From: Cycas panzhihuaensis | Taxonomy: Eukaryota; Cycadophyta | Reading direction: 5' to 3' | Assembly: GCA_023213395.1 (NCBI GenBank) | Contig: CM041465.1 | Location: 149,861,741 to 149,925,740, forward strand | DNA: 64,000 nt | Shown: positions 24,364 through 36,276 of the stretch, piece by piece | How positions within the stretch are numbered: position 1 is the stretch's first letter | Layout of the letters: each line of letters opens with the position of its first letter | Translations under genes and position numbers: made by a program | The notes under the pieces: generated by a model | The model's input: only the letters and a program-made list of their open reading frames with translations | Database searches by the model: none | Told to the model about the DNA's origin: nothing

Positions 24364-24730
24364 GGATAGATAACACTCCAATCGAGTCTCTACCCTAACA
24401 CTACCATTGGGTAGTTTTCTTTTGCATTTAGATAGAGACCCTATGCTGGAGGTCTATAAATATCATGAGGATATGTTGTTTTAGGCTAAGCATATTATGG
24501 CTTTTCTATCCTTTACGTAAAGGACTGGACATCATACTCCTAAATCATACCTTAGACAGAACTTGGTTATGGAATTGCATCTCCATGTACCTGCAAGTAT
24601 ATAGGAGGACCCCCTAGATAGGACTTCCTAGTATAGGTAACCATAGGAAACCTATTGACCATCTGTAATTTGTAGTGCACCGATAAGCAGTTATCCCTAA
24701 TAAGTTACTCTCCATGTACCCTAGAGGCGG
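24364..24730 (+). other. Leader module shared with Chromo-2 and the 41.9-kb copia
   Basis: Begins GATAGATAAC and includes GGTCTATAAATATCATGAGG, GTTGTTTTAGGCTAAGCAT, a TATATAGGAGGACC word and TTTGTAGTGCACCGATAAG. The same ordered words recur in the leaders at 30676-31093 and 42794-43158. No reading frame is conserved, so the conservation is at the RNA or DNA level or reflects shared descent. The A-box-like part is degenerate in this copy. Confidence 0.75.
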
Positions 24731-24971
24731 GGTAGTTCAACTATAGAGTAGAGTGTTTGCCTTTATAATTTGATACTATTTATGACCGAGATCAATATAT
24801 CGAAAGACCTACAAGCTAGACAAGCCCATACTTAGTGTACCTAGTCAGTTTATTAGTGGTTTGTGCACACCTAGTTAGTCGTTGAGTTAGTCATCATCAA
24901 TTTGTTAAATCCAATGTGTCTAGCCAATTTGTCATCAACTCATATGCACATAGTCAGTCAGCCAACTGGTG

Positions 24972-25096
24972 ACTGAAAAATAAAAAATAAAAAAAGCAAA
25001 AAATAAAAAGAAAAGAAGTAAAAAAATAAAAACAAAATCAAGAAGCAAAAAGAAAAAAAGAAAAAAAAGTAAAAAAATAAAATTAAAAAAAAGTCT
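24972..25096 (+). repeat. A-rich tract upstream of Chromo-1 gag
   Basis: A run of about 125 bases that is nearly all A with scattered T, G and C. Chromo-2 has a similar tract at 31216-31330 in the same position, between the leader module and gag. Confidence 0.8.
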
Positions 25097-25201
25097 ATAT
25101 TGCCTCATTGTAAAACATTGGGGATAATAGTCTATAGACACCCCATCAAATCCTTTCATTCACATTTACCAACTAGGATTCAACTTAGATCTTGTGAATA
25201 A

Positions 25202-26640
25202 ATGGCCCCTAAGATAAACCCAAGTTAGACTCAAGATCTCAATGATGCTGTCACACAACTTTGAGGAGATATATTATAAATCCAAAATGATTTCAATGAA
25301 AATTTTGAAGTAGTAATGCTAGAGCTCACATCCATGAAATCTTTTAAGGAAGAAAAGATTGATTTTGATGATACTACTCATATAGGTGGGGGTCACTTCA
25401 CTAAAGAAGATGAAGATAGTGATGCTAGACGCTTTTGTCCAAACTTCCTTTCTAAGGTAGAAATCAAGAAGTTTAATAGCACCGATGTACAATACTTTTC
25501 TCTTCATCAAGTTCTAGCAGATAAGAAGATCCCTCTTACTTCTCTACACATGGAAACTGAACCCTACCAATGGTACTAATGGGTTATGAAAATAATTTAT
25601 GGGCTTGGTTATCAATGGGAGGGTTTTGTCAAGGATCTTACAACTCAATATGATAGTACCTAGGATCATGACCACTTTAACTAGTTAGTTAAAGTCAGGC
25701 AGGAGGGGATTGTTTTAGCTTATATAACAAAATACTAATATCTCTCCATAATGGTTAATGGTCTTTGTCAAAATAAATTACTTGAGTTGTACATTGGTGG
25801 GTTACGAGATGACATCAGACATGAGTTACGACTCTTAAAACTTGATAACATCTCTACAGCTATCAATTTTGCTTAACATATTGAAGCAACAAATAATACA
25901 TTCTAACCCCTCCAATGAACATTCCCAGAAAAACAACCATAATTTCAGGTTCTTAGTGTATGACAAATGACTTCCAAAGATATGGATGAGAAATGATTGA
26001 AAGGGTTATATTTTTGTTGTAACCAAAAGTAGAATAAAGACCATAAGTGTCCTAAACAATACTTAATCATAATTGAGGATGTCCAAGATGATGAACCAAT
26101 AGAGGAAGCCTTATTAGAGCCAAAAAATAATGATTGTGACCCACCTGAAGAGGAAGAAGAAGATACTATTATTATATCTATGTATACCTTAGCTAGAATT
26201 ATAGCCCCTCAGACACTCAAACTTATTGGGTACATTAAGAAAAGGAAGGTGGTTGTCCTCATAGATTCTAGGAGTACCCACAATTTTATTAATTGAAAAC
26301 TTAAAGAACTCAATTGTTTTCCATATCCTATCAAAATTTTCTAGGTTATAGTGGCTAATGGAGGGACACTTGCTTGTGGGGGAAAATGTCAGAATATCAA
26401 GTTATAAATGGGTGACTATCACCTCTCTACTTCTATGTATACCATTCTCATTAGAGGAGTTGATGTTATATTAGGGGTACAATGGCTCAGACCACTAGGG
26501 ACCATTCAACTAAATATGCAAGAGCTCTTCATCTGATTTACTTCTGAAGGAATTGACTATCAATTGAATGGGATCATTCCTCCTCCAACCTAAATCATTA
26601 GCTCATACCATAAGGAGAGTCTCATTAAAAAGGGTGGTAT
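25202..26640 (+). pseudogene. Chromo-1 gag and protease
   Basis: Gag starts at the ATG at 25202 (MAPKINPS) and is interrupted by several stops. A core block reads LELYIGGLRDDIRHELRLLK near 25790. A zinc-knuckle region (YFCCNQK, stop, NKDHKCPK) lies near 26010-26060. The protease active site near 26260 reads VVLIDSRSTHNFIN, so the catalytic Asp-Ser-Gly has become Asp-Ser-Arg. A second protease block, GVDVILGVQWLRPLGTIQLN, is near 26460-26515. Gag would build the particle and the protease mature it; stops and the lost glycine make this copy dead. Confidence 0.85.
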
Positions 26641-26769
26641 AGGAATCATTACTATATGTTATGCTCTAGAAGGTCAGGAACTTCTAATAGAAGGGGACAT
26701 TGTCCAAGATGATGGTATACTAAATGACTTAAAATTGGTACTTCACCACCACAACCAAGTCTTTCAGGA

Positions 26770-28160
26770 TATTCCTCAAGGTCTTCCCCTAATATGTGGC
26801 CAAGATCATAGCATTAACATGGTATATGGAAGTAATCCTCCTTGTATTTGACCATACTGATATCCCTACTAACAAAAGAATGAAATTGAACGATTTAAGA
26901 ACTCCTTAATGCTGGTACTATTAGGAAAAGTAAAGGCACTTTTCTACCCTAGTAATTTTAGTAAGAAAAAAAGATGGCCCATTTCATATATGTGTAAACT
27001 ACCATGAGCTCAATAAGATAACCATCAAGGACAAGTTTCCTATACTAGTCATTGATGAACTCTTAGATGAACTCCATGGAGCAACATTCTTCACATTATT
27101 AGACTTGCACTCAGTATACCATCAAATTAGGATTAAGGCAGAGGATATTCATAAAAATACATTTCATACATATGAAGGAAATTATGAATTTTAGTCATGT
27201 TATTTAGCTTGACTAATGCCCCATCCACCTTTCAAGGACTCATGAACAAACTCTTTCAGACTTATTTAAGGAAGATCATATTAGTCTTTTTGGATGATAT
27301 TCTGATCTTTAGTCGTACATGGGAAGACCATCTTCAGCATATTGATAAGGCATTACAAGTACTTATAGATAATCATCTTTATACAAAAAAATCAAAATAT
27401 CAATTTAGGCAAATAGAAATAGAATATTTGGGCCATATTATCTCTCAAGAAGGAGTTAAGGTGTATCCTAAGAAAATTACAGTTATCACAAACTGGCCTA
27501 AACCTAAAAACATTAAGGGCCTTTGTGGATTCTTAGGAGTCATAGGGTATTATCGAAAGTTCATTCATGGCTATGTGAGGATTGCTTCCCCTTTAATCAA
27601 CTTATTAAAAAAGGATTCCTTTCATTGGAATGATAAGGCCTCTGAAGCATTTGAATACCTAAAGGTGGCTTTAGCTACCACACTAGTCCTTACAATACCA
27701 AACTTTACAAAGACCTTCACCATTGAATATAATGCATCAGGGCAAGGCATTGGAGTAGTCTCAATGTAAGAAGGGAAACCTTTAGCCTTTGAAAGTCATC
27801 AACTTACACCCAAAGAATAGGTCAAATCAACATATGAGAAGGAGATGTTAGTAATTCTCCATGCATTTAGGAAATGACAATAATATTTATTGGGAACATA
27901 TTTCCAAATTAAAATACACCATGATAGCTTAAAATATTTCTTATCTCAAAGGATAACATCTAAGGAACAACAAAAATGGGTCACCAAAATGAAATCTTTT
28001 GACTTTGAAATCATATATAAAAAAGGCAAGGATAATATAGCCAGTGATGCTTTATCTTGTAAAGAAGAAGGCTCTACACTATATTCTATCACCACAGTCA
28101 ATCCCTCTTGGATAGTGATCGCTAAGCAAGAATGGGATCATGACCCATTTATAAAGTAGA
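26770..28160 (+). pseudogene. Chromo-1 reverse transcriptase and RNase H
   Basis: RT blocks: [20 protein letters not shown] near 26965, [20 protein letters not shown] near 27040, and the catalytic VFLDDILIFSRTWEDHLQHI at about 27285. The motif keeps both catalytic aspartates (FLDD). RNase H has FTKTFTIEYNASGQGIGVV near 27710, STYEKEMLVILHAFRK near 27828 and KKGKDNIASDALS near 28020. A frame change near 26890 and return near 27190, plus stops, disable it. Wording and order match plant chromoviruses. Confidence 0.9.
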
Positions 28161-29530
28161 TCATTCAAGACCTTCAAGCTAGAGTAGGGCATTCAACCTA
28201 TTATATACGGTCTATAAATATTCTCTAGTACAAGAATCAAATATATAGATGCCCTTACTCTAGCCTCAAGGAGCAAATTTTACATGATACACATGCCTCT
28301 CCAATAATAGGTCACTCAGGGTTCCTACAAACATACCACCACTTAAAACAATCTTTCTTTTGGAAGGGACAAAAAGGAGATATAAAGAGATATGTTTCCT
28401 TATCTAAAAATTTTCAATGACATAAGACAGAAACAATAAAATCTTTAGGATTGTTGCAACCCTTTCCCATACCAAATCAACGATGGAAAGAAATTTCTAT
28501 GGACTTCATCGTGGGTCTACCTAAGTCAGAAGAAAAAGATACTATACTGGTGGTTGTTGATAGACTAACTAAATATGCTCATTTTTGTGGCATTCAAGCA
28601 ACATATAAGGTAAAGTAAATTCCTGAGATCTTTGTAAAGGATATACACAAGTTGCATAACATGTCCAAATATATAGTCAGTAATCGGGACTCTAAATTTA
28701 CTAATAACTTTTGGATAAAAATCTTCCATCTACTTGGTACTAAACTAACAATGAGCTCATCCTACCATCAACAAATACATGGTTAAACTGAGGTGGTTAA
28801 TAAGTGATTTGAAGCATATGTTCATTATTATGCTTTAGATAAGTAGGGCCAGTGGCATCATTGACTTTCTTTAGCATAATAGTGGTATAATACAACCTAT
28901 TATGCATTAATAGGAATGACTTCATTCCAAGCATTCTATGGTTATGAACCACCCACACTTAAGAACTATGACATAATCAGTTCTAAGGTTCAAGCAGTCA
29001 AGGACCACATCCAAGAAATAACACATATTCTTAAGTTAAGGAAAATTTAAACCTTACATAAAATCAGATAAAACAACAGGCACATAAAGGGTGAAGTGAA
29101 TAAGCATTTCAACCAGGTTACTTATGGTTGCAACCATACAAGTAGCCATCTCTCAAATAGGATGGGCAACATAAATTACAACCTCGATTTTATGGGCCTT
29201 ATAAAATTCTCAAGAAGATTATTGAAGTTGCATATGCCTTGAACTTACCACCACTATCAAGGATCCATAATGTCTTTTATGTTTCATGTCTCAAGAAGGT
29301 AATTGGGTAACAAGTACAAGTTTAAACAGAATTATCTATCTTAAATTAGAAGGGGCAACTTCAACTCATTCCAGAATATATCATTGATTGAAGAATTTAA
29401 CATCTATAATCTAGGCAAATCATTAAGTATCTAATCAAATGGAAAAAACTTCCACGATAAAATGCAACCTAGGAGAATAAGCAATTTGTCCTAGAGCACC
29501 CTGAAATCACCAAACTTTGAGGGTAAAGCT
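28161..29530 (+). pseudogene. Chromo-1 integrase and chromodomain
   Basis: Zinc-binding region near 28270-28420 (H and H in HASPIIGHSGFLQTYHHLK; the cysteine pair is partly lost). The catalytic core has MDFIVGLPKS near 28500 (first Asp), SNRDSKFTNNFW near 28680 (second Asp) and a degraded Glu region near 28780. After a GPY-type linker, the last block near 29360-29520 shows IPEYIID, KYLIKWKKLPR and LEHPEI, the layout of a C-terminal chromodomain, which in chromoviruses steers integration to chromatin marks. Many stops. Confidence 0.8.
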
Positions 29531-29548
29531 TTTTTAAGAGGGGGACTT

Positions 29549-29929
29549 CATTAGAGATCCAACCTCTAACTTAACTTCTCTTATATTCTCTTATATATTA
29601 TACTTCTTCTTTCTCTTATATCTTATATTTCTTATACTTCTTCCCATTTCTTAATATCCCACATGCATAAGTAGAAGGTTGTGTAGTGGTCATTGAGTGC
29701 TATATATATTCATGTAATATCTCACATACATAAAGAGGAGGTTGTGTAGTGAGCATAGATCCATATATATATTTATATAATCCTTAAAGTATGGTATCTA
29801 AAATATCATTGTTATTGCATGTAATTGGGAGGTTAACCCCTTAAAGGGTATTTCAATACAAGTGCTCTTTTAGAGTTACTTGTGTGATATGTTGGTATGC
29901 AATTGTTATTAAGGAGTGGTATCCTACCA
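29549..29929 (+). repeat. 3' LTR of Chromo-1
   Basis: Same length as the 5' LTR. It starts CATTAGAGATCC where the 5' copy has TGTTAGGGATCC, so both bases of the terminal TG have changed by transition. A polypurine tract (AAGAGGGGGA, 29535-29545) precedes it. Confidence 0.9.
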
Positions 29930-29947
29930 AGACCAAGACCCGAGACC

Positions 29948-29995
29948 CTTCTTCCTTGAGGTCACTATGAAGAAACATAATCTTCACATCCATTT
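29948..29995 (-). pseudogene. Copia RT sliver between the two gypsy insertions
   Basis: On the minus strand this reads YKMDVKIMFLHSDLKEE, the 'QMDVK.AFL.G.L.EE' block of copia RT. It links the RT start at 36669-36970 with the RT end at 23350-23845. CATTT at 29991-29995 is the left copy of the Chromo-2 target duplication. Confidence 0.85.
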
Positions 29996-30396
29996 TATAA
30001 CATAACCCCACCTTTCTTTAGCAAGAGGGAACCACCAACAAGTAAGGATTAAGGGGTTTAGTAAGTTATACGTATGGACCGTTAAGTCGTCCAATAAGAT
30101 GTAAGGCCGTTAGGGCCACCAATAGAGTTATGTGTATGGACCGATAAGTCGTCGAATAAGATATAAGGCTGCTAGGGCCACCAATAGAATCATTAGGGAT
30201 GAAGACCCTTACTTATGTATTTAAAGGGTTAAACCACTCGTAATGTATTGAGTATGATATCTTGAAAGGAGAAAGTACTTCAGTACTCATTTTGGTAATT
30301 CATTTTCTGTGATCTACTTGCGCATTCGTGTTATTTAGCTTCATTTTTGCTAATAATCACTTCTACGAGCCTAGATTTCTGATAAGGAATGGTCCA
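29996..30396 (+). repeat. 5' LTR of Chromo-2
   Basis: Starts TATAACATAACCCC (the 3' LTR has TGTAACATAACCCC, so the terminal G became A) and ends GGAATGGTCCA. Contains a 62-bp direct duplication with GTATGGACCG and AGGGCCACCAATAGA in each unit, between about 30068 and 30190. Confidence 0.92.
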
Positions 30397-30398
30397 AG

Positions 30399-30410
30399 TG
30401 GTATCAGAGC
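30399..30410 (+). other. Chromo-2 primer binding site (initiator tRNA-Met)
   Basis: TGGTATCAGAGC, a perfect iMet-type primer site 2 bp after the LTR. Confidence 0.92.
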
Positions 30411-30675
30411 TGCGTTTGCGATCGTGGGAAGCTACCCAGAATAGCAATTTTTTTTTTTTTTCCTGTATGATTGAGTACTCTCTCTCCCTAAGCAGAGATT
30501 AAGGAAAGACCTTCACTCAGTACTCTCTCCAAGAAGATTGAGGAACGATAGCAGGACAAATTAGAGGTCGCGAAGCAAAGGGGAATTTCGACCTTTAGGT
30601 ACCGTAAGCAATTTATTTCTTCTACATTCAATTTAATTTTTAATCTTTCTTTTTCTACATTGGGTTATATTCCAA

Positions 30676-31093
30676 GGGTAGATAACACTGCTAGGTGGCT
30701 ACCTTTTATGTCCCCTCTCACCTCTTCTTTCTGGATAGATAATACCACTGGGCAGCTACCCAAGTAGTTAGGTAGAGACCCTGTACCATGGGTCTTTAAA
30801 GATCACAGGGATCTGTTGTTCTGGCTAAGAGCATCGTGGCTTTACTGGCCCTTGCGTGAAGGACTGGAGATAACACTCCTGAACCAAGCCCTGAGCAGAA
30901 CACAGCTCTGAGTGTACCTCCACGTACCTCCACGTATATAGGAAGACCCCTTTAGGATTCCAAAACCCTCCCTAGCGCAGGTAACCTATTGGCCGCTAAA
31001 GTCTTGTAGTGCAGTGGTTAGCGGTTAGTGCCACGAAGTTACCTGCCCCAAACATCTACATCAGAAGTTTATTGGCAGGCCTATAAGACCAAG
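30676..31093 (+). other. Leader module of Chromo-2 (best-preserved copy)
   Basis: Begins GGGTAGATAACAC. Key words in order: a second GGATAGATAATACC, GGGTCTTTAAAGATCACAGG, TTGTTCTGGCTAAGAGCAT, GAGCAGAAC, CCTCCACGTA, TATATAGGAAGACC, CTTGTAGTGCAGTGGTTAGC at 31003-31022, and CCTATAAGACCAAG. The TAGTGCAGTGG word fits the RNA polymerase III A-box consensus (TRGYNNARNNG), but I see no convincing B box downstream. The module lies between the PBS and the A-rich tract, well before gag, and has no conserved ORF. Confidence 0.8.
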
Positions 31094-31215
31094 CACACCT
31101 CATTCTGCAGTGGGTAGAACACATTTGATCATTCGCTGCTTCCCCTGCCCTAGTCTTAATCACAAGCCACTGACTGCCTGAATTCAAAACTTGTCAGAAC
31201 AGTTAAGCCTCTAGA

Positions 31216-31330
31216 GAAAAAAAAAAAGAAGAAAAAAAAAAAAAAAAGAAAAGAAAAAGGAAAAAAGAGAGAGCAAAGAAGGAAATATATATATATATAT
31301 ATATATATGAAAAAAAAAAAAAAAAATCAC
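31216..31330 (+). repeat. A-rich tract with embedded TA repeat upstream of Chromo-2 gag
   Basis: Nearly pure A/G run followed by (TA)n at about 31288-31308 and another A run. Position matches the A-rich tract of Chromo-1. Confidence 0.85.
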
Positions 31331-31732
31331 TTAGCTCTTACTCACAGTGCAAAAAAAAAAACCCTTATAACTCATATACCTCAATTCAATCAGCATCCCG
31401 TAAGGGTCATTTTGCACTAGGTTAGTCTATACCTCAATTTTCACTCTTTTTGTACCTGGGCCACTGGTGGGCCCCACCACTCCAAATTCACCTTAAAACT
31501 CATACATCCCATTTCAATAAGTTTTTTATGCTCTTTCTAGTGGACTAAATATCTTGCTTATGTAATTTTGGGGTCAACAGGCTAGAGACACCCCACATTC
31601 CCTTATTTGCCCCCTCTTTCCCATATAACAACTCCCTATTCTTATATCCCATTCTTTCTCGAATCTGTCCTACTTCGTTCTTTCCCTTCTTTCTACTTAC
31701 TCCCTCTTCTTTAATCCCTTTCTTCAACTCCA

Positions 31733-34700
31733 ATGGAAAAAAATCAAACAGAATTTTTTTTTGAGTTGACCAATGATTTGTCTAACTTCAAAATAGAGGT
31801 CAGCGATAAACTCAGTAGCATGCCTACCAAATCTGACCTGGATGACACTAAGAAAGAGATTATCAAACTGCTTCAATAGTGGGTGTCACCCTAACCACAA
31901 AGCATAAGAGCTTCTACCTCAATGGGCAACCAACCTCCCCCTTCTCCAGGAAGCAATGCACATACAGGAGGTTCTCCACTAAGACAGCTATTTTTCCACC
32001 ATAAGATCAACATTCCTATCTTTGATCTAGACGTGAATAGAGAGTGCACTCGAAGCTAGATTAATAAGTTAGAATCCTACTTCACTCTTCACCTGATGTT
32101 AGAAGAGGACCAACTCTTATATGCTTCCATTCATTTAGATGGTCAAGCTCACCATTGGTTTAACTGGTGGAAGTAGGAACATCCCTCTCACCAAACTTGG
32201 TCCCACTTCATTAGTTGTTTCTTTGAACAATATGAAGATATATGGAGTCAATCATTTTTTACACGACTCACCCAGCTTAAGCAGACATCAACTGTAGAAG
32301 CTTACACGGATGAATTTCAAGCTTTATACAATTGCATGCCATAAAGCCAAAACTTGGACAAACAAACAGTGATTGATATTTATGTGGCAGGACTCCAAGA
32401 TCATATTCAGATGAAATTAAAGACAATGGCAATTTACTCCCTTAAGGAAGCTTTCAAGTGGGCCCGTGTAGTAGAAGCTGAGTTTGCAGCAAACAGACCC
32501 TCAGCCATTCGACAGGATAACTCTTGGTTCTCATGCACTCGACAAGTAAACCTCCAGCAACCTCGACCTTAATTTGACGATGCCTCTCATCCTCAAGCTG
32601 ACTTCACATGTCCTCGACCACGACAGGATGATTCTTAACCATCTATTGATCGCTAGAATGAGGATACATCCACCAAAAGAGTCCAGATTTCTCAAGCTGA
32701 AGCACAACGTCGACTTGAGGCTGGCCTTTGTATGCAGTGTGTAGAAAAGTGGACTTCCGAGCATGGTTGTTTTTGCCAAGCGTGGTGTATGGTTTTCTCA
32801 ATTGACCCATCCCTCTCCCCTAATGATCCCTCTGATTTTGACTCTGACCAGGAGGCTGATGATGAAACCCATGATGATCCTACACTAGACCCCCAACTTG
32901 AAGTATCTATATCCACTGTCACCACCTCCTCCTACCCCGAACCCCTAAGAGTTAGAGGCATTCTCCGCAAGACTCCAATATCTATCTTGATTGACAGTGG
33001 TGCGTCACTTAACTTCATTGATATTTCAATTGCTAGATAACTTAACCTATATATTATCCTAAAAACTAGCTTCACATGTTCTCTACCAGGGTACCAGAAA
33101 CTCCATTGTGTAGGTGTTATTAAAAACCTCTAAGTCCAAATTGGCTCATGCCTTTTGGTGTCAAACTTCTATGCCTTGTCAATATGAGGATCTGATGCCA
33201 TCTTAGGGATTCAATAGTTGCAAATACTAGGGACCTATAGCATGAACAAATTGCCTATAAATCCATTCATTGCCTTCGAAGACCACATGGGGTGAAACCA
33301 CAAAATTTACAGAATGCAATCCCCCCCTAACCAAGTGGTCTCTCCTGGACGTATTAAATTGCATCTTCAATCTCACCTAGGGTATATAGTCTGCCTCAAT
33401 AATATTCAAATCGAACCATAAATTCATCCCTACATCCAGGATGTCATTACCCAATATGAACAAGTATTCGCCCCTCTGCCTACCACTACCCCTCCCGATG
33501 GCGATTTCTTTCATATATTTGACCTCCAATCTAACCATGACCCCATCAGCCTTCGACCTTACTGTAACTCATACTTCTAAAACAATGAAATCGAGAAACT
33601 CACAAATGAGCTCCTCGACATAGGCATAATCCAACCTAGTAAAAGCCCTTATGTAGCCCCAATTATCTTAGTTCGGAAGAAGGATGGCTCCTTTCGCCTC
33701 TATGTTGACTATAGGGAATTAAATAAGATTACCATTAAAAATAGGTTTCCCACCCCTCGCATAGATGACATGCTATATGAAATCCATGGCGCAACCATCT
33801 TTTATAAGTTAAACCTCCAATCTAGTTACTACCAAATCCCAATTACCCCACAAGATTGTCATAAGATAGCATTTTGCACACATCATGGCCATTTTGAGTT
33901 TCGAGCAATGCCCTTTGGCCTTTGCAATGCCCCAACAACCTTCCAAGCTCTCATGAATAAAATCTTTGGGCCCTACCTTCAAAAGTTTGTCATAGTTTTC
34001 TTCGATGACATTCTTATTTATAGTGCATGCCTGGATCTCCATATCTAACACTTAGAAATTGTTCTTCAAATATTGCAGAACCACCAACTCTATGCAAAAC
34101 TATCTAAGTGTGAGTTCAGACAATCAGAACTCAAAGATTTGGGCCATATCATATCATCAGAAGGGGTATGTATAGACCCCAACAAAATATCGGTCATCAT
34201 AACATGGCCAACACCTATCACTCTTACCCAGCTACAAGTATTTCTTAGGCTCATAGGGTTTTATTGATGCTTCGTACGTAACTATGATGCTCTTACCACT
34301 CCATTAACTAACCTCCTTCGTAAAGAGGCTTTTCAATGGTCTCTCGAAGTAGAGGTTTCCTTTTCCCACCTCAAGGTTGTAATGACCTCCACTCCAGTCC
34401 TCATCACTCCTGATTTTAACCAACCCTTCCAACTTGAATGTGATGCTTTAGGGTTTGGTTTAGGCACAGTCCTAATGCAAGATTTTCATCCCATTGCATT
34501 TGAAAGGCAAAAATCAAAAGATCACGAGCTTCATCTCTCTACATATCAGAAAGAAATGAAGGCTATTCTCCATGCTATTGATAAATGGCGGAAATATCTC
34601 TTAGTCTCTAAGTTTACTATTCTTATGGATCATCATAGCCTCCATAATTTATTGACTCAGCCAGTCTTGTCTGAAGATCAAGCTAAGTGGGTTCATTAAT

Positions 34701-36276
34701 TACAAGTCTTTGACTTCTAAATAGCATATAAAAAAGGTAAAGACAATATAGTGGCATATTCTCTTTCATGTCTCCATCCTAACGACAATGTTCCTAACCC
34801 AAGCCTCCATGCCATTAGCAACCCCCAACCCCTTTGGCTTGACAAACTATACGTTGAAAATCAAGCCCAGCCAGACTATCCTAATTGGAGGGAAAAAGTT
34901 CTCACCCATAAAGGTTGGCCAACCTTCAACAATCAACTCCTCTACCATAATCATATCTTTGTCCATCCCTCCTCCTCATTCATCCCTAAAATCCTAATAG
35001 AATACCACTCGTCCCCGCTTAGCGACCACTCTGGCTTCGATAAGACTTATTAATGGATTCACGCAGATTTCTTTTGGCCCCACATGAAGACCACCATATT
35101 CACCTTCGTATCAGAATATGACACCTGTCAACAAAATAAAGTAGAGACCAAACCTCTCCTTGGCCTTCTCCAACCATTAAATATTCTGCAAGGCAAGTGG
35201 CAAGATATTGCCATGGACTTCATCACGGGCCTATCCCCATCTGCCAAGTTTGACTCCATTTGGGTAATCATTGATCGATTAACCAAGTACTCACACTTTC
35301 TCCCAGTGCACACCTCATATTCATCCTCTCGTCTCGTTGACTTATATGTCCAATTCATATTTCACCTCTATGGTTTTCCATCATCTATCGTTTGTGACCG
35401 AGACCCTAAGTTTACTAGCTCCTTTTGGCAAGAACTCTTTAAGGCTATTAGAACCTCATTTAAGATGAGCTCTGCCTACCACCCACAAATAGATGGCCAA
35501 TCAGAGGTTCTAAACAAAACTTTAGAAACTTATTTACGTTGCTTCGCTTCAGAATACTAAGCTAAGTAGACCTCATAGCTTGCCCTGGCTGAGTATTGGT
35601 ATAACTCCTCCCATCATTCTGCCATTGGTATGTCCCCCTTTTTGGCTTTTTATGGCTACCACCCACCTTCTCACCATACCCTAGCCACAAATTTTAGAAA
35701 CAAATTGCAACAAAAGCTTCAAAAAATGGATCAAATCATGCATGCCCTTTGACAAAATCTAGCTAGTGCTCGAAATCAAATGAAGCAACTGGCAAACTGC
35801 CACCGATCTGATCAATCCTTTGATATTAGAGATCTAGTATACCTCCGCCTCCAACCTTATAAGCAATAATCACTCAAGTCCCATCAAGGGTATAAACTAA
35901 GGCCCCGCTACTATGACACTTATAAGATCCTACACAAAATTGGTGAAGTTGCTTATGCCCTTGAACTCCCCCCAAACACTAATATTCATAATGTCTTCCA
36001 TGTGTCCTGCCTAAAATAATACCTTGGAGCTAAAGTTATACCCTACACAACCCTTCCCATTCTCTCTAAAGAATAAACTCTTATAGTTCCTCCTGATAAA
36101 ATCCTTGCCAGTCGCCAGTGCCGCCTTTGGAATCACACTATTTCTGAACACTTGATATAGTGGGTTGGCTGCGATACTAATGAAGCTACTTGGGAGTCAG
36201 AAGAGTTCATCTAGAAACATCCTCATCTCCAACGCTGCGAGGACTCAGCATCTCAGAGGGGGGGACCTGTAACATA
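31733..36276 (+). pseudogene. Chromo-2 gag-pol, one continuous frame with ~29 nonsense codons
   Basis: From the ATG at 31733 to the stop just inside the 3' LTR, every domain lies in one frame (~1,514 codons) with no frameshift. Gag core at ~32080-32470; cysteine/histidine-rich knuckle near 32735-32785; protease LIDSGASLNFID at 32984 with intact D-S-G; RT with RKKDGSFRLYVDYRELNK (~33675), FRAMPFGLCNAPTTFQALMN (~33900) and FFDDIL at 33998; RNase H 34380-34790; integrase 34990-35700 with catalytic acids in MDFITG, CDRDPKF and GQSEVLNK; chromodomain 36083-36230 (PPDKILASRQCRL, EATWESEEF). I count about 29 in-frame stops (TAA, TAG and TGA), most where Gln, Arg or Trp is expected. Catalytic residues are otherwise largely preserved. 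Not translatable as it stands. Confidence 0.9.
36254..36267 (+). other. Polypurine tract of Chromo-2
   Basis: AGAGGGGGGGACC directly precedes the TG of the 3' LTR; it lies inside the last codons of the gag-pol frame. Confidence 0.85.

Larger units (their letters stand above)
23851..29929 (+). mobile_element. Chromo-1: chromodomain Ty3/gypsy element
   Basis: LTRs of 381 bp each, an iMet-type PBS, a long leader, gag, protease, RT, RNase H, integrase, a C-terminal chromodomain and a polypurine tract make it a complete chromovirus-type element on the plus strand, inserted in the RT of the minus-strand copia. No clean target duplication is visible: the left flank ends GTAAA, the right begins AGACC, and about 18 bp of extra DNA precede the resumed copia sequence. 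Frames are broken by many stops and by two nearly compensating frameshifts around 26890 and 27190. Confidence 0.9.

Noticed and set aside
31733-36276. Stop codon reassignment or U-to-C RNA editing rescuing the Chromo-2 frame
   Set aside because: All three stop codons occur, some stops replace Trp (which U-to-C editing would not restore), and LTR ends and noncoding DNA show the same transitions. Deamination decay explains everything more simply.
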